Shown here piece by piece: positions 18,785 through 27,231 of a stretch of 64,000 nt of DNA. Position 1 is the stretch's first letter. Every line of letters begins with the position of its first letter. The position numbers were made by a program, and so were the translations under genes. Source of the stretch: Faecalicatena sp. Marseille-Q4148 (GTDB lineage Bacteria; Bacillota; Clostridia; Lachnospirales; Lachnospiraceae); assembly GCA_018228665.1 (NCBI GenBank), contig CP073692.1, positions 496,001 through 560,000 on the forward strand, in the 5' to 3' direction. Under the pieces are notes generated by a model, which worked only from the letters and a program-made list of their open reading frames with translations, was not told the origin of the DNA and did not search any database.

Positions 18785-20512
18785 ATGAATCTTCACATAA
18801 CAAAATCAAAAAATGCAGAGTCCTTTTATATCTGTAAATCTTATACAAAAGCAAATGGCAGCACTACTTCAGCTATCGTCCGCAAGCTGGGAACCTTAGA
18901 ACAACTTTTGCCTGAACATGGTCCTACAAGAGATGATGTCGTTGCATGGGCGAAAAATGAAGTGAAAATAGAAACTGAAAAATATAAAAAGGAAAAAGAA
19001 GCACAGACAGTATTGATACCATTCCATGCGGATAGACAATTAGATTATGACAAGCAGGTCTTCTTCCGTGGTGGCTATCTGTTTCTCCAATCTATTTATT
19101 ATCAACTACAAATGAATAAAATCTGCCGGAAATTGAAACAAAAATATAAATTCAAGTATGATATCAATGCAATCCTCTCGGATTTGATTTATGCAAGAAT
19201 CTTAGAACCTTGCAGCAAACGTTCTTCTTACAAAGTTGCATCTGAATTCTTAGAAAAACCATCCTACGAACTTCATGATGTCTACCGGGCATTGGATGTA
19301 CTTGGTACGGAATGTGATCTTATTCAGACGGAAGTTTATAAAAACTCCCACTTCCTTGGGAAAAGAAATGATAAGATCCTTTATTATGACTGCTCGAATT
19401 ATTACTTTGAAATTGAACAAGAAGATGGAAAGAAAAAATACGGTAAAAGTAAAGAACACAGACCAAACCCAATCATCCAAATGGGATTGTTTATGGATGG
19501 AGATGGAATTCCTCTTGCTTTTTCTCTTTTTCCGGGAAATGCAAACGAGCAGACCTCTCTCAAACCGTTAGAAAAGAAAGTTCTTGGAGATTTTGGTTGT
19601 CAGAGATTTATTTATTGCAGCGATGCCGGGCTTGGCTCTGAATCAATCCGGGAATACAATCACATGGGAGAACGTGCTTATATCGTAACCCAGTCCATCA
19701 AAAAGCTGAAGAAAGAAGAAAAAGAATGGGCATTAAATTTACAGGGATTTAAAAGAGTATCCGATGGAACCCCTGTTGATATCACAAAACTACCCGAAGA
19801 TGATAAAGGACTTTATTATAAAGACGAGCCCTACACCACAAAGACGCTGCATCAACGCCTGATCATTACCTATTCTCCTAAATATGCCCTTTATCAAAAA
19901 TCTATTCGAGACAAACAGATTGAACGGGCACAAAAGATGCTGGATTCAGGGAGCACAAAAAAGAACCGCAAAAATCCAAATGATCCAGCACGTTTCATCG
20001 GAACTATGGCTATAACAGAAGAAGGCGAAGCTGCTGATGTAAAGCATTATCTAGATGAAATCAAGATTTTTGAAGAAGCCCAGTATGATGGATTTTACTC
20101 AGTATGCACAGATCTTTTAGATGACGAAGTTGGTGATATTTTAAAAGTAAGTGAAGGAAGATGGCAGATAGAAGAGTGTTTCCGGATTATGAAAACAGAT
20201 TTTTCTGCAAGACCTGTCTATTTACAGGATGAAAACCGGATCAAAGCACATTTTCTAATCTGTTTTCTTGCATTGACCATATACCGCTTCCTTGAGAAAA
20301 AACTGGATGCTAAATATACATGTGAAGAATTATTAGATATTCTAAAAGAAATGAATTTCGCCGAAATACAGGAACAGGGATTCATTCCTTTATACAAACG
20401 AGAAAGAATTACGGATGATCTTCATGACGTCTGTGGTTTCCGAACAGATTATCAGTTCATAACAAAAAGCAAAATGAGAAATATTCAGAAAAAAAGTAAA
20501 GGGAAAGAATAA
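18785..20512 (+). CDS. IS1634-family transposase
   Basis: A 575-aa DDE transposase, intact. The N-terminal part (SYTKANGSTTSAIVRKLGTL) is typical of IS1634-like proteins. The catalytic core includes YYDCSNYYFE (first Asp, near 205), GLFMDGDGIPLAFSLFPGN, YCSDAGLG (second Asp) and the C-terminal GRWQIEECFRIMKTDF with the YREK-like glutamate. AGGAGG (18771-18776) sits 8 bp before ATG 18785. TATAAT at 18758-18763 is a likely -10 with a poor -35. Confidence 0.92.
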   Translation: MNLHITKSKNAESFYICKSYTKANGSTTSAIVRKLGTLEQLLPEHGPTRDDVVAWAKNEVKIETEKYKKEKEAQTVLIPFHADRQLDYDKQVFFRGGYLFLQSIYYQLQMNKICRKLKQKYKFKYDINAILSDLIYARILEPCSKRSSYKVASEFLEKPSYELHDVYRALDVLGTECDLIQTEVYKNSHFLGKRNDKILYYDCSNYYFEIEQEDGKKKYGKSKEHRPNPIIQMGLFMDGDGIPLAFSLFPGNANEQTSLKPLEKKVLGDFGCQRFIYCSDAGLGSESIREYNHMGERAYIVTQSIKKLKKEEKEWALNLQGFKRVSDGTPVDITKLPEDDKGLYYKDEPYTTKTLHQRLIITYSPKYALYQKSIRDKQIERAQKMLDSGSTKKNRKNPNDPARFIGTMAITEEGEAADVKHYLDEIKIFEEAQYDGFYSVCTDLLDDEVGDILKVSEGRWQIEECFRIMKTDFSARPVYLQDENRIKAHFLICFLALTIYRFLEKKLDAKYTCEELLDILKEMNFAEIQEQGFIPLYKRERITDDLHDVCGFRTDYQFITKSKMRNIQKKSKGKE

Positions 20513-20533
20513 AATACTATAATCCGTGACAAC

Positions 20534-20588
20534 AGCAAAAATCGCTGCAGCCCAGTAACCACAAGGGATACAGCGATTTTTGCTCTTC
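20534..20588 (+). terminator. Terminator of the IS1634-type transposase
   Basis: AGCAAAAATCGCTG (20534-20547) pairs perfectly with CAGCGATTTTTGCT (20571-20584). The internal T run makes it plausible in both directions. Confidence 0.7.
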
Positions 20589-20590
20589 CT

Positions 20591-20600
20591 AACTGTCAAA
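20591..20600. repeat. IS1634-type right inverted repeat core
   Basis: AACTGTCAAA, exactly complementary to 18653-18662. Confidence 0.75.
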
Positions 20601-20606
20601 GATGGG

Positions 20607-20661
20607 ATTATAAGCTATTGGTAGAAATAGTCAACCGGAGTCAAAAAAAGAATGCCTGCAC
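20607..20661. repeat. 55-bp direct repeat, right copy
   Basis: Identical to 18593-18647. Here the -35/-10 pair (minus strand, 20634-20629 and 20612-20607) points leftward into the right end of the insertion sequence, antisense to its transposase. The same copy supplies one arm of the intact yitT terminator. Confidence 0.92.
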
Positions 20662-20706
20662 AGATGTTAAAACGCTTAGATAACCGCTGTGTAAAGGCAT
20701 TCTTTT
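20643..20706 (-). terminator. Terminator of yitT
   Basis: Read leftward, AAAAGAATGCCT (20706-20695) pairs with AGGCATTCTTTT (20657-20646), followed by more T's. Inner bases ACACAG/CTGTG extend the stem. Confidence 0.75.
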
Positions 20707-20731
20707 GTAAAAGTATCCTTAAATGAGAAAA

Positions 20732-21385
20732 TCAGATCAATTCCGGATCTTTCGCTGATCTCGGCTGCCAGTTCTGGATACAGTCAATCAGATAGGAAGA
20801 AAGCGTGACGGTAATAACAGAAAAGGCAATTCTCTGAAATGGAATATAGGACAGTGACAAGGCAAGTACAAGTAAATCGGTAAACAGATAGGCTCTGGAA
20901 AGCCGCCATCCGCTGAGTTTGGAGATTGTCAGGGCGAGAGCGTCGTCACCGCCGCTGGAACCTCCCTGACGTACAATGAGACCGACACCAATTCCAACAA
21001 AAAGTCCTCCTGCAATCGCTGCGGTAAGAGGATGATCAGACAAGTCCGGAAGTACCGGAGGAAACATTTCCCATAGCTTGAAGAACAGAGAAACGCTTGC
21101 TGTTGATACGATCGAAATTTTGATGAATCTTCCGCCGAGATATTTGTAGGCGAGAAGATAGCAGGAAAGATCCAGTATCGGAGTGATGATAGAGGGAGAA
21201 ATACCGAACCAGTGGTGGACTAAAAGCATTCCGCCAATGACTCCGCCTTCCGTAATTCCTGTCTGTTGATGAATGTTATAGATTCCGAAAGAGCAGATCG
21301 TAGCGCCAAGAATAATTGGAAATACTTTGCGCCAGGATAAACCGGCAGTAAGTTTTCTAAGGATCTGTCTTAGTTTGTGTTTCAA
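20732..21385 (-). CDS. YitT family membrane protein
   Basis: A 217-aa protein of the YitT/DUF161 family. It has about five membrane segments in the order seen in the family: FPIILGATICSFGIYNI, GVIGGMLLVHHWFGISP, and GLFVGIGVGLIVRQGGSSGGDDALAL, the glycine-rich motif diagnostic of YitT. It is shorter than common 280-290-aa members because it lacks the C-terminal DUF2179 domain. It starts at TTG 21385 with AGGAGG eight bases before. The molecular function is not established. Confidence 0.85.
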   Translation of the reverse strand: MKHKLRQILRKLTAGLSWRKVFPIILGATICSFGIYNIHQQTGITEGGVIGGMLLVHHWFGISPSIITPILDLSCYLLAYKYLGGRFIKISIVSTASVSLFFKLWEMFPPVLPDLSDHPLTAAIAGGLFVGIGVGLIVRQGGSSGGDDALALTISKLSGWRLSRAYLFTDLLVLALSLSYIPFQRIAFSVITVTLSSYLIDCIQNWQPRSAKDPELI

Positions 21386-21414
21386 ATAAATTACCTCCTT
21401 TTGTGTACGATTAT

Positions 21415-21445
21415 ATTATAAAGAATAGAGTAACCCTATAGTCAA
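21415..21445 (-). promoter_or_regulatory. Predicted promoter of yitT
   Basis: Minus strand TTGACT (21445-21440), 19-nt spacer, TATAAT (21420-21415). A second overlapping TATAAT lies at 21415-21410. The spacer is longer than ideal. Confidence 0.4.
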
Positions 21446-21488
21446 TATAGAAATGAGATAAATTTTCATAAAAACCTTACAACAAATA

Positions 21489-21517
21489 TTGCTTTTTATA
21501 CCAATGTTTAGTAGAAT
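21489..21517 (+). promoter_or_regulatory. Predicted promoter of the plsX operon
   Basis: TTGCTT (21489-21494), 17 nt, TAGAAT (21512-21517). The leader then contains the near-palindrome CCAGAAATTCTGG (21533-21545). Confidence 0.5.
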
Positions 21518-21572
21518 TAGTTTTAGTCAGTACCAGAAATTCTGGGATGACAGGAAGCAGGGAGGAATTTAC

Positions 21573-22598
21573 ATGTCAGAAATTACAAGAGTTGCCCTGG
21601 ATGCTATGGGCGGAGATAACGCCCCGGCAGAGATTGTAAAGGGAGCTGTAACTGCTGTGACAAGCAGAAAAGACATTAAGGTTTATCTGGTCGGAATTAC
21701 AGAAGCAATCCAGAAGGAACTTGCGGCCTATACGTATCCGAAGGATCAGATAGAGATTGTGGAAGCTCCGGAAGTGATTGAGACGGCAGAGCCGCCGGTA
21801 ATGGCGATCCGGAAGAAGAAGAAGTCTTCTATTGTAATCGGAATGCAGATGGTCAAGAAGAAAGAAGCAGACGCATTTGTCTCAGCAGGGAGTTCAGGGG
21901 CCATCCTTGTAGGCGGTCAGGTACTTGTAGGAAGAGTGAAAGGAGTGGAACGTCCGCCATTGGCGCCACTGATTCCGACGAAGAATGGCGTATCACTTAT
22001 TATTGACTGCGGAGCGAATGTAGACGCCAGAGCTTCCCATCTGGTACAATTTGCAAAAATGGGCTCCATTTATATGGAACATGTTGTTGGAATTAAGAAT
22101 CCTAGGGTTGCAATTGTCAATATCGGAGCAGAAGAGGAGAAGGGAAATGCCCTTGTGAAAGAGACATTTCCGCTGTTGAAGGCGTGCTCGGATATCAATT
22201 TTATCGGAAGCATTGAAGCCCGGGAGATTCCTCACGGTGCAGCAGACGTTATTGTCTGTGAGGCGTTTGTCGGCAATGTGATCCTTAAGCTTTATGAGGG
22301 CATGGGAGCAGTACTGATCAAGAAGATCAAAGATGGCATGATGACTTCGCTTCGAAGTAAGATCGGGGCATTATTAGTGAAACCGGCGCTGAAGAAGACA
22401 TTGAAGTCATTTGATGCAAGTGAATATGGCGGTGCACCGCTTTTGGGACTGAATGGTCTCGTTGTGAAAACACATGGCAGTTCCACAGCGAAGGAAGTGT
22501 CGAATTCTATTATTCAGTGCGTAACATTCAAAGAACAGCGTATCAATGAAAAGATACAGGAATGTATGCAGAATATATCAGAAAATTCAGAAGAGTAA
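21573..22598 (+). CDS. plsX: Phosphate acyltransferase PlsX
   Basis: A 341-aa PlsX, which converts acyl-ACP to acyl phosphate for phospholipid synthesis. Motifs are VALDAMGGDNAPAEIVKGA at the N-terminus, SAGSSGAILVGG, RPPLAPLIPT and GGAPLLGLNG near the C-terminus. ATG 21573 has GGAGGAA ten bases upstream; the longer open frame from 21489 overlaps the promoter. acpP follows 29 bp downstream, so the acyl donor and the enzyme are co-expressed. Confidence 0.95.
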   Translation: MSEITRVALDAMGGDNAPAEIVKGAVTAVTSRKDIKVYLVGITEAIQKELAAYTYPKDQIEIVEAPEVIETAEPPVMAIRKKKKSSIVIGMQMVKKKEADAFVSAGSSGAILVGGQVLVGRVKGVERPPLAPLIPTKNGVSLIIDCGANVDARASHLVQFAKMGSIYMEHVVGIKNPRVAIVNIGAEEEKGNALVKETFPLLKACSDINFIGSIEAREIPHGAADVIVCEAFVGNVILKLYEGMGAVLIKKIKDGMMTSLRSKIGALLVKPALKKTLKSFDASEYGGAPLLGLNGLVVKTHGSSTAKEVSNSIIQCVTFKEQRINEKIQECMQNISENSEE

Positions 22599-22627
22599 AT
22601 TAATAGAAGAGAAAGGATTGACCTGTT

Positions 22628-22858
22628 ATGGAATTTGAAAAAGTAAGAGCAATTATTGCAGATGTATTAAACCTGGATGAGAATGAGATTACAGAGGAGT
22701 CAGCTTTTGTGGATGACTTAGGAGCAGATTCTCTTGATATTTTCCAGATTATTATGGGAATTGAAGAAGAATTTGATATCGAGATCGAGAATGAAGAGGC
22801 AGAGTCTATTGTAACAGTTGGCGATGCTGTTGAAAAAATCAAAAGCGCAACAAATTAA
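22628..22858 (+). CDS. acpP: Acyl carrier protein
   Basis: A 76-aa acidic ACP. The phosphopantetheine serine is S35 in [18 protein letters not shown]; it carries growing acyl chains in fatty-acid synthesis. It lies between plsX and rnc, the usual Firmicute order. Confidence 0.96.
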   Translation: MEFEKVRAIIADVLNLDENEITEESAFVDDLGADSLDIFQIIMGIEEEFDIEIENEEAESIVTVGDAVEKIKSATN

Positions 22859-22868
22859 ATGATGTTCG

Positions 22869-22898
22869 CGAAAAAGCCCGCATGGGCTTTTTCGTTTT
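22869..22898 (+). terminator. Intra-operon hairpin between acpP and rnc
   Basis: CGAAAAAGCCC and GGGCTTTTTCG form a perfect 11-bp stem with a 4-nt loop (GCAT), followed by TTTT. It would end most acpP transcripts and attenuate rnc-smc-ftsY. Confidence 0.8.
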
Positions 22899-22912
22899 AA
22901 AGAGAGGAAACT

Positions 22913-23602
22913 ATGAGTCGTAATTTAAAACAATTAGAAGAGCGCATCGGGTATCAGTTTCATGATTTTGAACTTTTAAGACATGCTATGATGCACAGCT
23001 CTTATACGAATGAGAAGCATTTAAAAAAATATCAATGTAATGAACGTCTGGAATTTTTGGGCGATGCAGTACTGGAATTGATTTCCAGTGAATATCTCTT
23101 TTTAAACTATGAGACGAAATCAGAGGGAGAGATGACAAAAACAAGAGCGAGTATGGTATGTGAGCCTGCACTTGCATTTTGTGCAAGGGAAATCGAGCTT
23201 GGATCTTATCTGCTGCTTGGCAAAGGCGAAGAGGCAACGGGAGGACGCAGGAGAGATTCTGTAACATCGGATGCACTTGAGGCGTTGATCGGAGCAATTT
23301 ATCTTGATGGTGGTTTTGCTAGTGCAAAAGAGTTTATTCACAGATTTGTACTGAGTGATCTGGAAAATAAACTTCTCTTTTATGATAGCAAGACTATCCT
23401 GCAGGAGATGGTACAGGCCGGACATGAGGAAGAATTATCCTATGTGCTTGTCAAAGAAGAGGGACCGGATCACGACAAGACGTTTGAGACAGCCGTCTAC
23501 ATTGGAGACTTCTGTTATGGATCGGGAACCGGAAGAACGAAAAAAGCATCGGAACAGGCCGCGGCATATTGTGCGATCCGTAAGATGAGAGAGATGAAGT
23601 AG
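22913..23602 (+). CDS. rnc: Ribonuclease III
   Basis: A 229-aa dsRNA endonuclease for rRNA and mRNA processing. The catalytic signature ERLEFLGDAVLEL is near residues 43-55 and the second metal site DALEALIGAIYLDGG near 123. A C-terminal dsRNA-binding domain carries the usual GxGxxKKxAxQxAA pattern (GSGTGRTKKASEQAAAYCAI). AGAGAGGAA precedes the ATG, and smc begins 7 bp after its stop. Confidence 0.96.
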   Translation: MSRNLKQLEERIGYQFHDFELLRHAMMHSSYTNEKHLKKYQCNERLEFLGDAVLELISSEYLFLNYETKSEGEMTKTRASMVCEPALAFCAREIELGSYLLLGKGEEATGGRRRDSVTSDALEALIGAIYLDGGFASAKEFIHRFVLSDLENKLLFYDSKTILQEMVQAGHEEELSYVLVKEEGPDHDKTFETAVYIGDFCYGSGTGRTKKASEQAAAYCAIRKMREMK

Positions 23603-23609
23603 GTGCAGG

Positions 23610-26600
23610 ATGTATTTAAAAAGTATCGAAGTGCAGGGCTTTAAGTCGTTTGCCAATAAGATTATATTTGAATTTCATAATGGAATTACAGGCATTGTCG
23701 GACCAAACGGAAGCGGTAAGAGCAACGTGGCAGATGCTGTGCGTTGGGTACTTGGAGAACAGCGGGTGAAACAGCTGCGCGGAGGAACAATGCAGGATGT
23801 CATTTTTTCCGGAACAGAGAACCGTAAGCCGTTAAGCTACGCGATGGTAGCGATTACGCTTGACAATTCCGACGGACAGCTGCCGATTGATTTCAAGGAA
23901 GTGACGGTAACTCGTAAGCTGTATCGTTCGGGAGAGAGCGAATATCTGATTAATGGAAGCACATGCCGTCTGAAAGATGTGAACGAGCTGTTTTATGATA
24001 CCGGTATTGGAAAAGAAGGATATTCCATTATTGGTCAGGGGCAGATTGATAAGATTCTTAGCGGAAAACCAGAAGAACGCAGGGAGCTTTTCGATGAAGC
24101 AGCAGGTATTGTGAAATTTAAGCGGAGAAAGAATATGTCGATCAAGAAGCTGGAAGACGAGAAGCAGAATCTTGTTCGCGTCAATGATATTCTCTCAGAG
24201 CTGGAGCGTCAGGTCGGACCGTTGGAACGTCAGGCGGAGACGGCAAGGGCTTATTTGAAGAAGAAAGAAGAACTGAAAAAATATGACATTAATCTATTTC
24301 TTCTGGAATCGGATCGGCTGAAAGAACAGTTGGATGCGTTGGAGAAGAAATTACAGATTGCCTCAGAGGAGCTTGATGCGGTAAATCAAAGTTATGAGGA
24401 GACGAAGACAGCATATGAGGCTATGGAAGAAGAAACAGATGCTGTGGATGCCAGAATTGAGAAATCTAAGACACAGTTGAATGAGACGACACTTTTGAAG
24501 CAGCAGCTGGAAGGAGAGATTAATCTTCTGAAAGAACAGATTCATAGTGTGCGTATGAGTGATGAGCACTATGATCAGAGATATCAGGCAATTCAAAGTG
24601 AAATGAAGGAGAAACAGAAGCAAAAAGAAGCGTTTGCAGAAGAAAAGCAAAAACTGAAAAGAGAACTTTCAGAGAAGCAGATATTAGAAGAAGAGGCTAA
24701 GAAAGCTCTTATCCAGATTCAGTCTCAGATTGCAGATATTTCTTCGAAAGTAGAAAATGCTCAGAGCGACATTTTCGGGATATTAAATAGCCGTTCTTCT
24801 ACAAAAGCTAAGATTCAGCATTATGATACGATGCTTGGACAAATTCAGATGCGGCGTGCAGAGATTCATAAACGGCTGATCGAGATGAAGAGTGCAGACA
24901 GTGAACACGATGAGAGATGTCATGTGTATGAGGAGGAGTTGAAGGAGATAGCAGAAGCAATCCGAAAGCTCCTGGAGGAACAAAAGAAGGTAGAGCAGCA
25001 GATCCAGACACTTCAGGAGGAGATTGGAAAGAAAAATGAGATGCTTCGTGTCGGACAGACAGCCTATCACAGAGAACATTCACGGTTAGATTCTCTAAAA
25101 AATATGACAGAGCGCTATGACGGCTATGGAAACAGTATCCGCCGCGTTATGGAGCAGCGTGTGAAGGAGAAAGGTCTTCTCGGGGTTGTGGCAGATATCA
25201 TTAAGGTACAGAAGAATTATGAAAGCGCGATTGAGACAGCGCTTGGCGGAAGTATTCAGAATATTGTAACAGATAACGAGGATACAGCTAAGCGTATGAT
25301 CGGGTTCTTAAAACAGAATAAATATGGACGCGCTACGTTTCTTCCGCTGACAGCCATTGGACAAAGTCAAGGGTTTCGGACACCGGAAGCGCTGAAAGAA
25401 CCGGGGGTGATTGGTCTTGCGAATGAACTTGTAACAGTGGAAGAACGCTTTCGCAAGCTGTCGGATCATTTACTTGGAAGAACGGTTGTGGTAGACCACA
25501 TTGATCATGGAATTGCTTTGTCAAGAAAATATAGGCAGACACTCCGAATTGTAACGATAGAAGGAGATTTGATTACACCCGGCGGAGCAATGACGGGAGG
25601 TGCCTTTAAGAACTCCAGCAATCTTCTGAGCCGACGGCGGGAGATTGAAGAGCTTGAGAAAACGGTTCGACGTTTAAAAGACGAAATGGTTGAAACAGAG
25701 ACTGCACTAAATGCCAGCAAACAAAAGCGTACCGACAGTTATGGGATACTGGAACAGATCAAAGAACAGCTGCAGGAACTCTATGTGAAACAAAATACAG
25801 CGAAAATGAATCTGGAACAGGCAAAAAGCCAACGGGTGACTGCAAAAGAAGAAATTGATCAGATTTATCGGGAAGGAACGGATCTGGAACAACAGATGAA
25901 AGAAATCCGGGAGAATCAGGAGTCAATCCAGGTGGAACTTGAGATTTCAGAATCTCTTGAGCGGGATATATCTTCACAGATAGAAATATGGCAGCAGGAA
26001 ACAGAACAGGCCCGTAAAGAAGAAAATGATGCAATGCATAAGAATGAAACGATTCATTTGACCTGCGCCGGCTTGGAGCAGAAGCTGGAATTTCTTGTAG
26101 AGAATACAGAACGTCTGTCAGAAGAACTTGGAAAATCAGCAGAAGCGTTAGAGGAATTAAAGCGAAATAAGAATGACATGTCCGGTGAGATTGCAGCAAA
26201 AGAGCAAAAAATTCTGGAAATCGAGGAAACAATCAGTAATTCGAAAGAGCTGTTTGAAGAAATCAAGGCGGCAATTGCAGAAGATACGAAAACAAAAGAA
26301 ATGCTCTTGCAGAAACATAAGGCATTTCTTCAGCAAAGAGAGTCTTTGCAGAAGCGAATGGGGGATCTTGATAAGGAAATTTTCCGTTTAACAAATCAGA
26401 AAGAAACATGCGAAGAAGCTTCCGAAAAGCAGACGAATTATATGTGGGAAGAATATGAACTGACTTACTATAGCGCAAAAGAACAGCGGGATGAGACGCT
26501 GGTAGATCTGGCAGATATTAAAAAGCAGATTCAGAATCTAAAAACAGAAATTCGGGGACTTGGCTCTGTCAATGTCAATGCGATCGAAGACTATAAGAAT

Positions 26601-27170
26601 GTATCTGAGCGTTATGAATTTCTGAAAACGCAGCAGCAAGATCTCGTGGAAGCAGAGAAAACGCTTCTGGCAATCATTGATGAACTTGATGCAGCGATGA
26701 GAGCACAGTTTCAGGAGCGCTTTGCAGAGATTCAGAAAGAATTTGATCAGGTATTTAAACAGTTGTTTGGCGGTGGAAAAGGGACACTGGAATTAATGGA
26801 AGAGGAAGATATTCTGGAAGCAGGTATCCGGATCATCGCTCAGCCTCCGGGAAAGAAATTGCAGAACATGATGCAGCTGTCCGGTGGAGAGAAAGCCCTT
26901 ACTGCGATTTCTCTGCTGTTTGCAATTCAGAATCTGAAACCGTCGCCGTTTTGCCTTCTGGATGAGATTGAGGCGGCATTAGATGACAATAATGTAGTTC
27001 GTTTTGCACAGTATCTGCATAAACTGACGAAGAACACACAGTTTATTGTCATTACACATCGGCGTGGAACTATGACTGCTGCCGATCGTCTGTATGGGAT
27101 TACGATGCAGGAGAAAGGGGTATCCACATTAGTCTCCGTAGACTTATTGGAAAATGAGCTGGAGACATAA
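23610..27170 (+). CDS. smc: Chromosome segregation protein SMC
   Basis: A 1,186-aa full-length SMC. The Walker A motif is GPNGSGKSNVADAVRWVLGEQ (about 32-52). Two long coiled coils flank a hinge (about 510-670, containing GLLGVVADII and ITPGGAMTGGA). The C-terminal ABC signature LSGGEKAL is near 1090 and Walker B CLLDEIEAALDD near 1115. It forms the condensin ATPase with ScpA/ScpB, which are not in this window. It is part of the rnc-smc-ftsY operon. Confidence 0.97.
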   Translation: MYLKSIEVQGFKSFANKIIFEFHNGITGIVGPNGSGKSNVADAVRWVLGEQRVKQLRGGTMQDVIFSGTENRKPLSYAMVAITLDNSDGQLPIDFKEVTVTRKLYRSGESEYLINGSTCRLKDVNELFYDTGIGKEGYSIIGQGQIDKILSGKPEERRELFDEAAGIVKFKRRKNMSIKKLEDEKQNLVRVNDILSELERQVGPLERQAETARAYLKKKEELKKYDINLFLLESDRLKEQLDALEKKLQIASEELDAVNQSYEETKTAYEAMEEETDAVDARIEKSKTQLNETTLLKQQLEGEINLLKEQIHSVRMSDEHYDQRYQAIQSEMKEKQKQKEAFAEEKQKLKRELSEKQILEEEAKKALIQIQSQIADISSKVENAQSDIFGILNSRSSTKAKIQHYDTMLGQIQMRRAEIHKRLIEMKSADSEHDERCHVYEEELKEIAEAIRKLLEEQKKVEQQIQTLQEEIGKKNEMLRVGQTAYHREHSRLDSLKNMTERYDGYGNSIRRVMEQRVKEKGLLGVVADIIKVQKNYESAIETALGGSIQNIVTDNEDTAKRMIGFLKQNKYGRATFLPLTAIGQSQGFRTPEALKEPGVIGLANELVTVEERFRKLSDHLLGRTVVVDHIDHGIALSRKYRQTLRIVTIEGDLITPGGAMTGGAFKNSSNLLSRRREIEELEKTVRRLKDEMVETETALNASKQKRTDSYGILEQIKEQLQELYVKQNTAKMNLEQAKSQRVTAKEEIDQIYREGTDLEQQMKEIRENQESIQVELEISESLERDISSQIEIWQQETEQARKEENDAMHKNETIHLTCAGLEQKLEFLVENTERLSEELGKSAEALEELKRNKNDMSGEIAAKEQKILEIEETISNSKELFEEIKAAIAEDTKTKEMLLQKHKAFLQQRESLQKRMGDLDKEIFRLTNQKETCEEASEKQTNYMWEEYELTYYSAKEQRDETLVDLADIKKQIQNLKTEIRGLGSVNVNAIEDYKNVSERYEFLKTQQQDLVEAEKTLLAIIDELDAAMRAQFQERFAEIQKEFDQVFKQLFGGGKGTLELMEEEDILEAGIRIIAQPPGKKLQNMMQLSGGEKALTAISLLFAIQNLKPSPFCLLDEIEAALDDNNVVRFAQYLHKLTKNTQFIVITHRRGTMTAADRLYGITMQEKGVSTLVSVDLLENELET

Positions 27171-27231
27171 ATGCAGTCAGAATAGAGATAAAAGAAATAA
27201 AAGTAATAAAAAGAAAAGCAGGTGATATCAT

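Larger units (their letters stand above)
18648..20606 (+). mobile_element. Insertion sequence, IS1634 family (IS4 superfamily)
   Basis: A 1,959-bp element between the two 55-bp repeats, carrying one intact transposase. Near its ends lies a 10-bp perfect inverted repeat, TTTGACAGTT (18653-18662) and AACTGTCAAA (20591-20600), placed 5-6 bp inside the boundaries. Just inside the left end is a small hairpin, CAGGT-N8-ACCTG with seven T's (18684-18708), that would stop incoming transcription. A 14-bp hairpin follows the transposase. The intact gene and identical repeats suggest recent insertion. Confidence 0.9.

Noticed and set aside
21520..21545. FapR operator before plsX
   Set aside because: TTAGT-like pieces are present, but the symmetric FapR arrangement is absent.
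24363..26478. Minus-strand open frames within smc
   Set aside because: They are antisense shadows of a full-length SMC with no independent signals.
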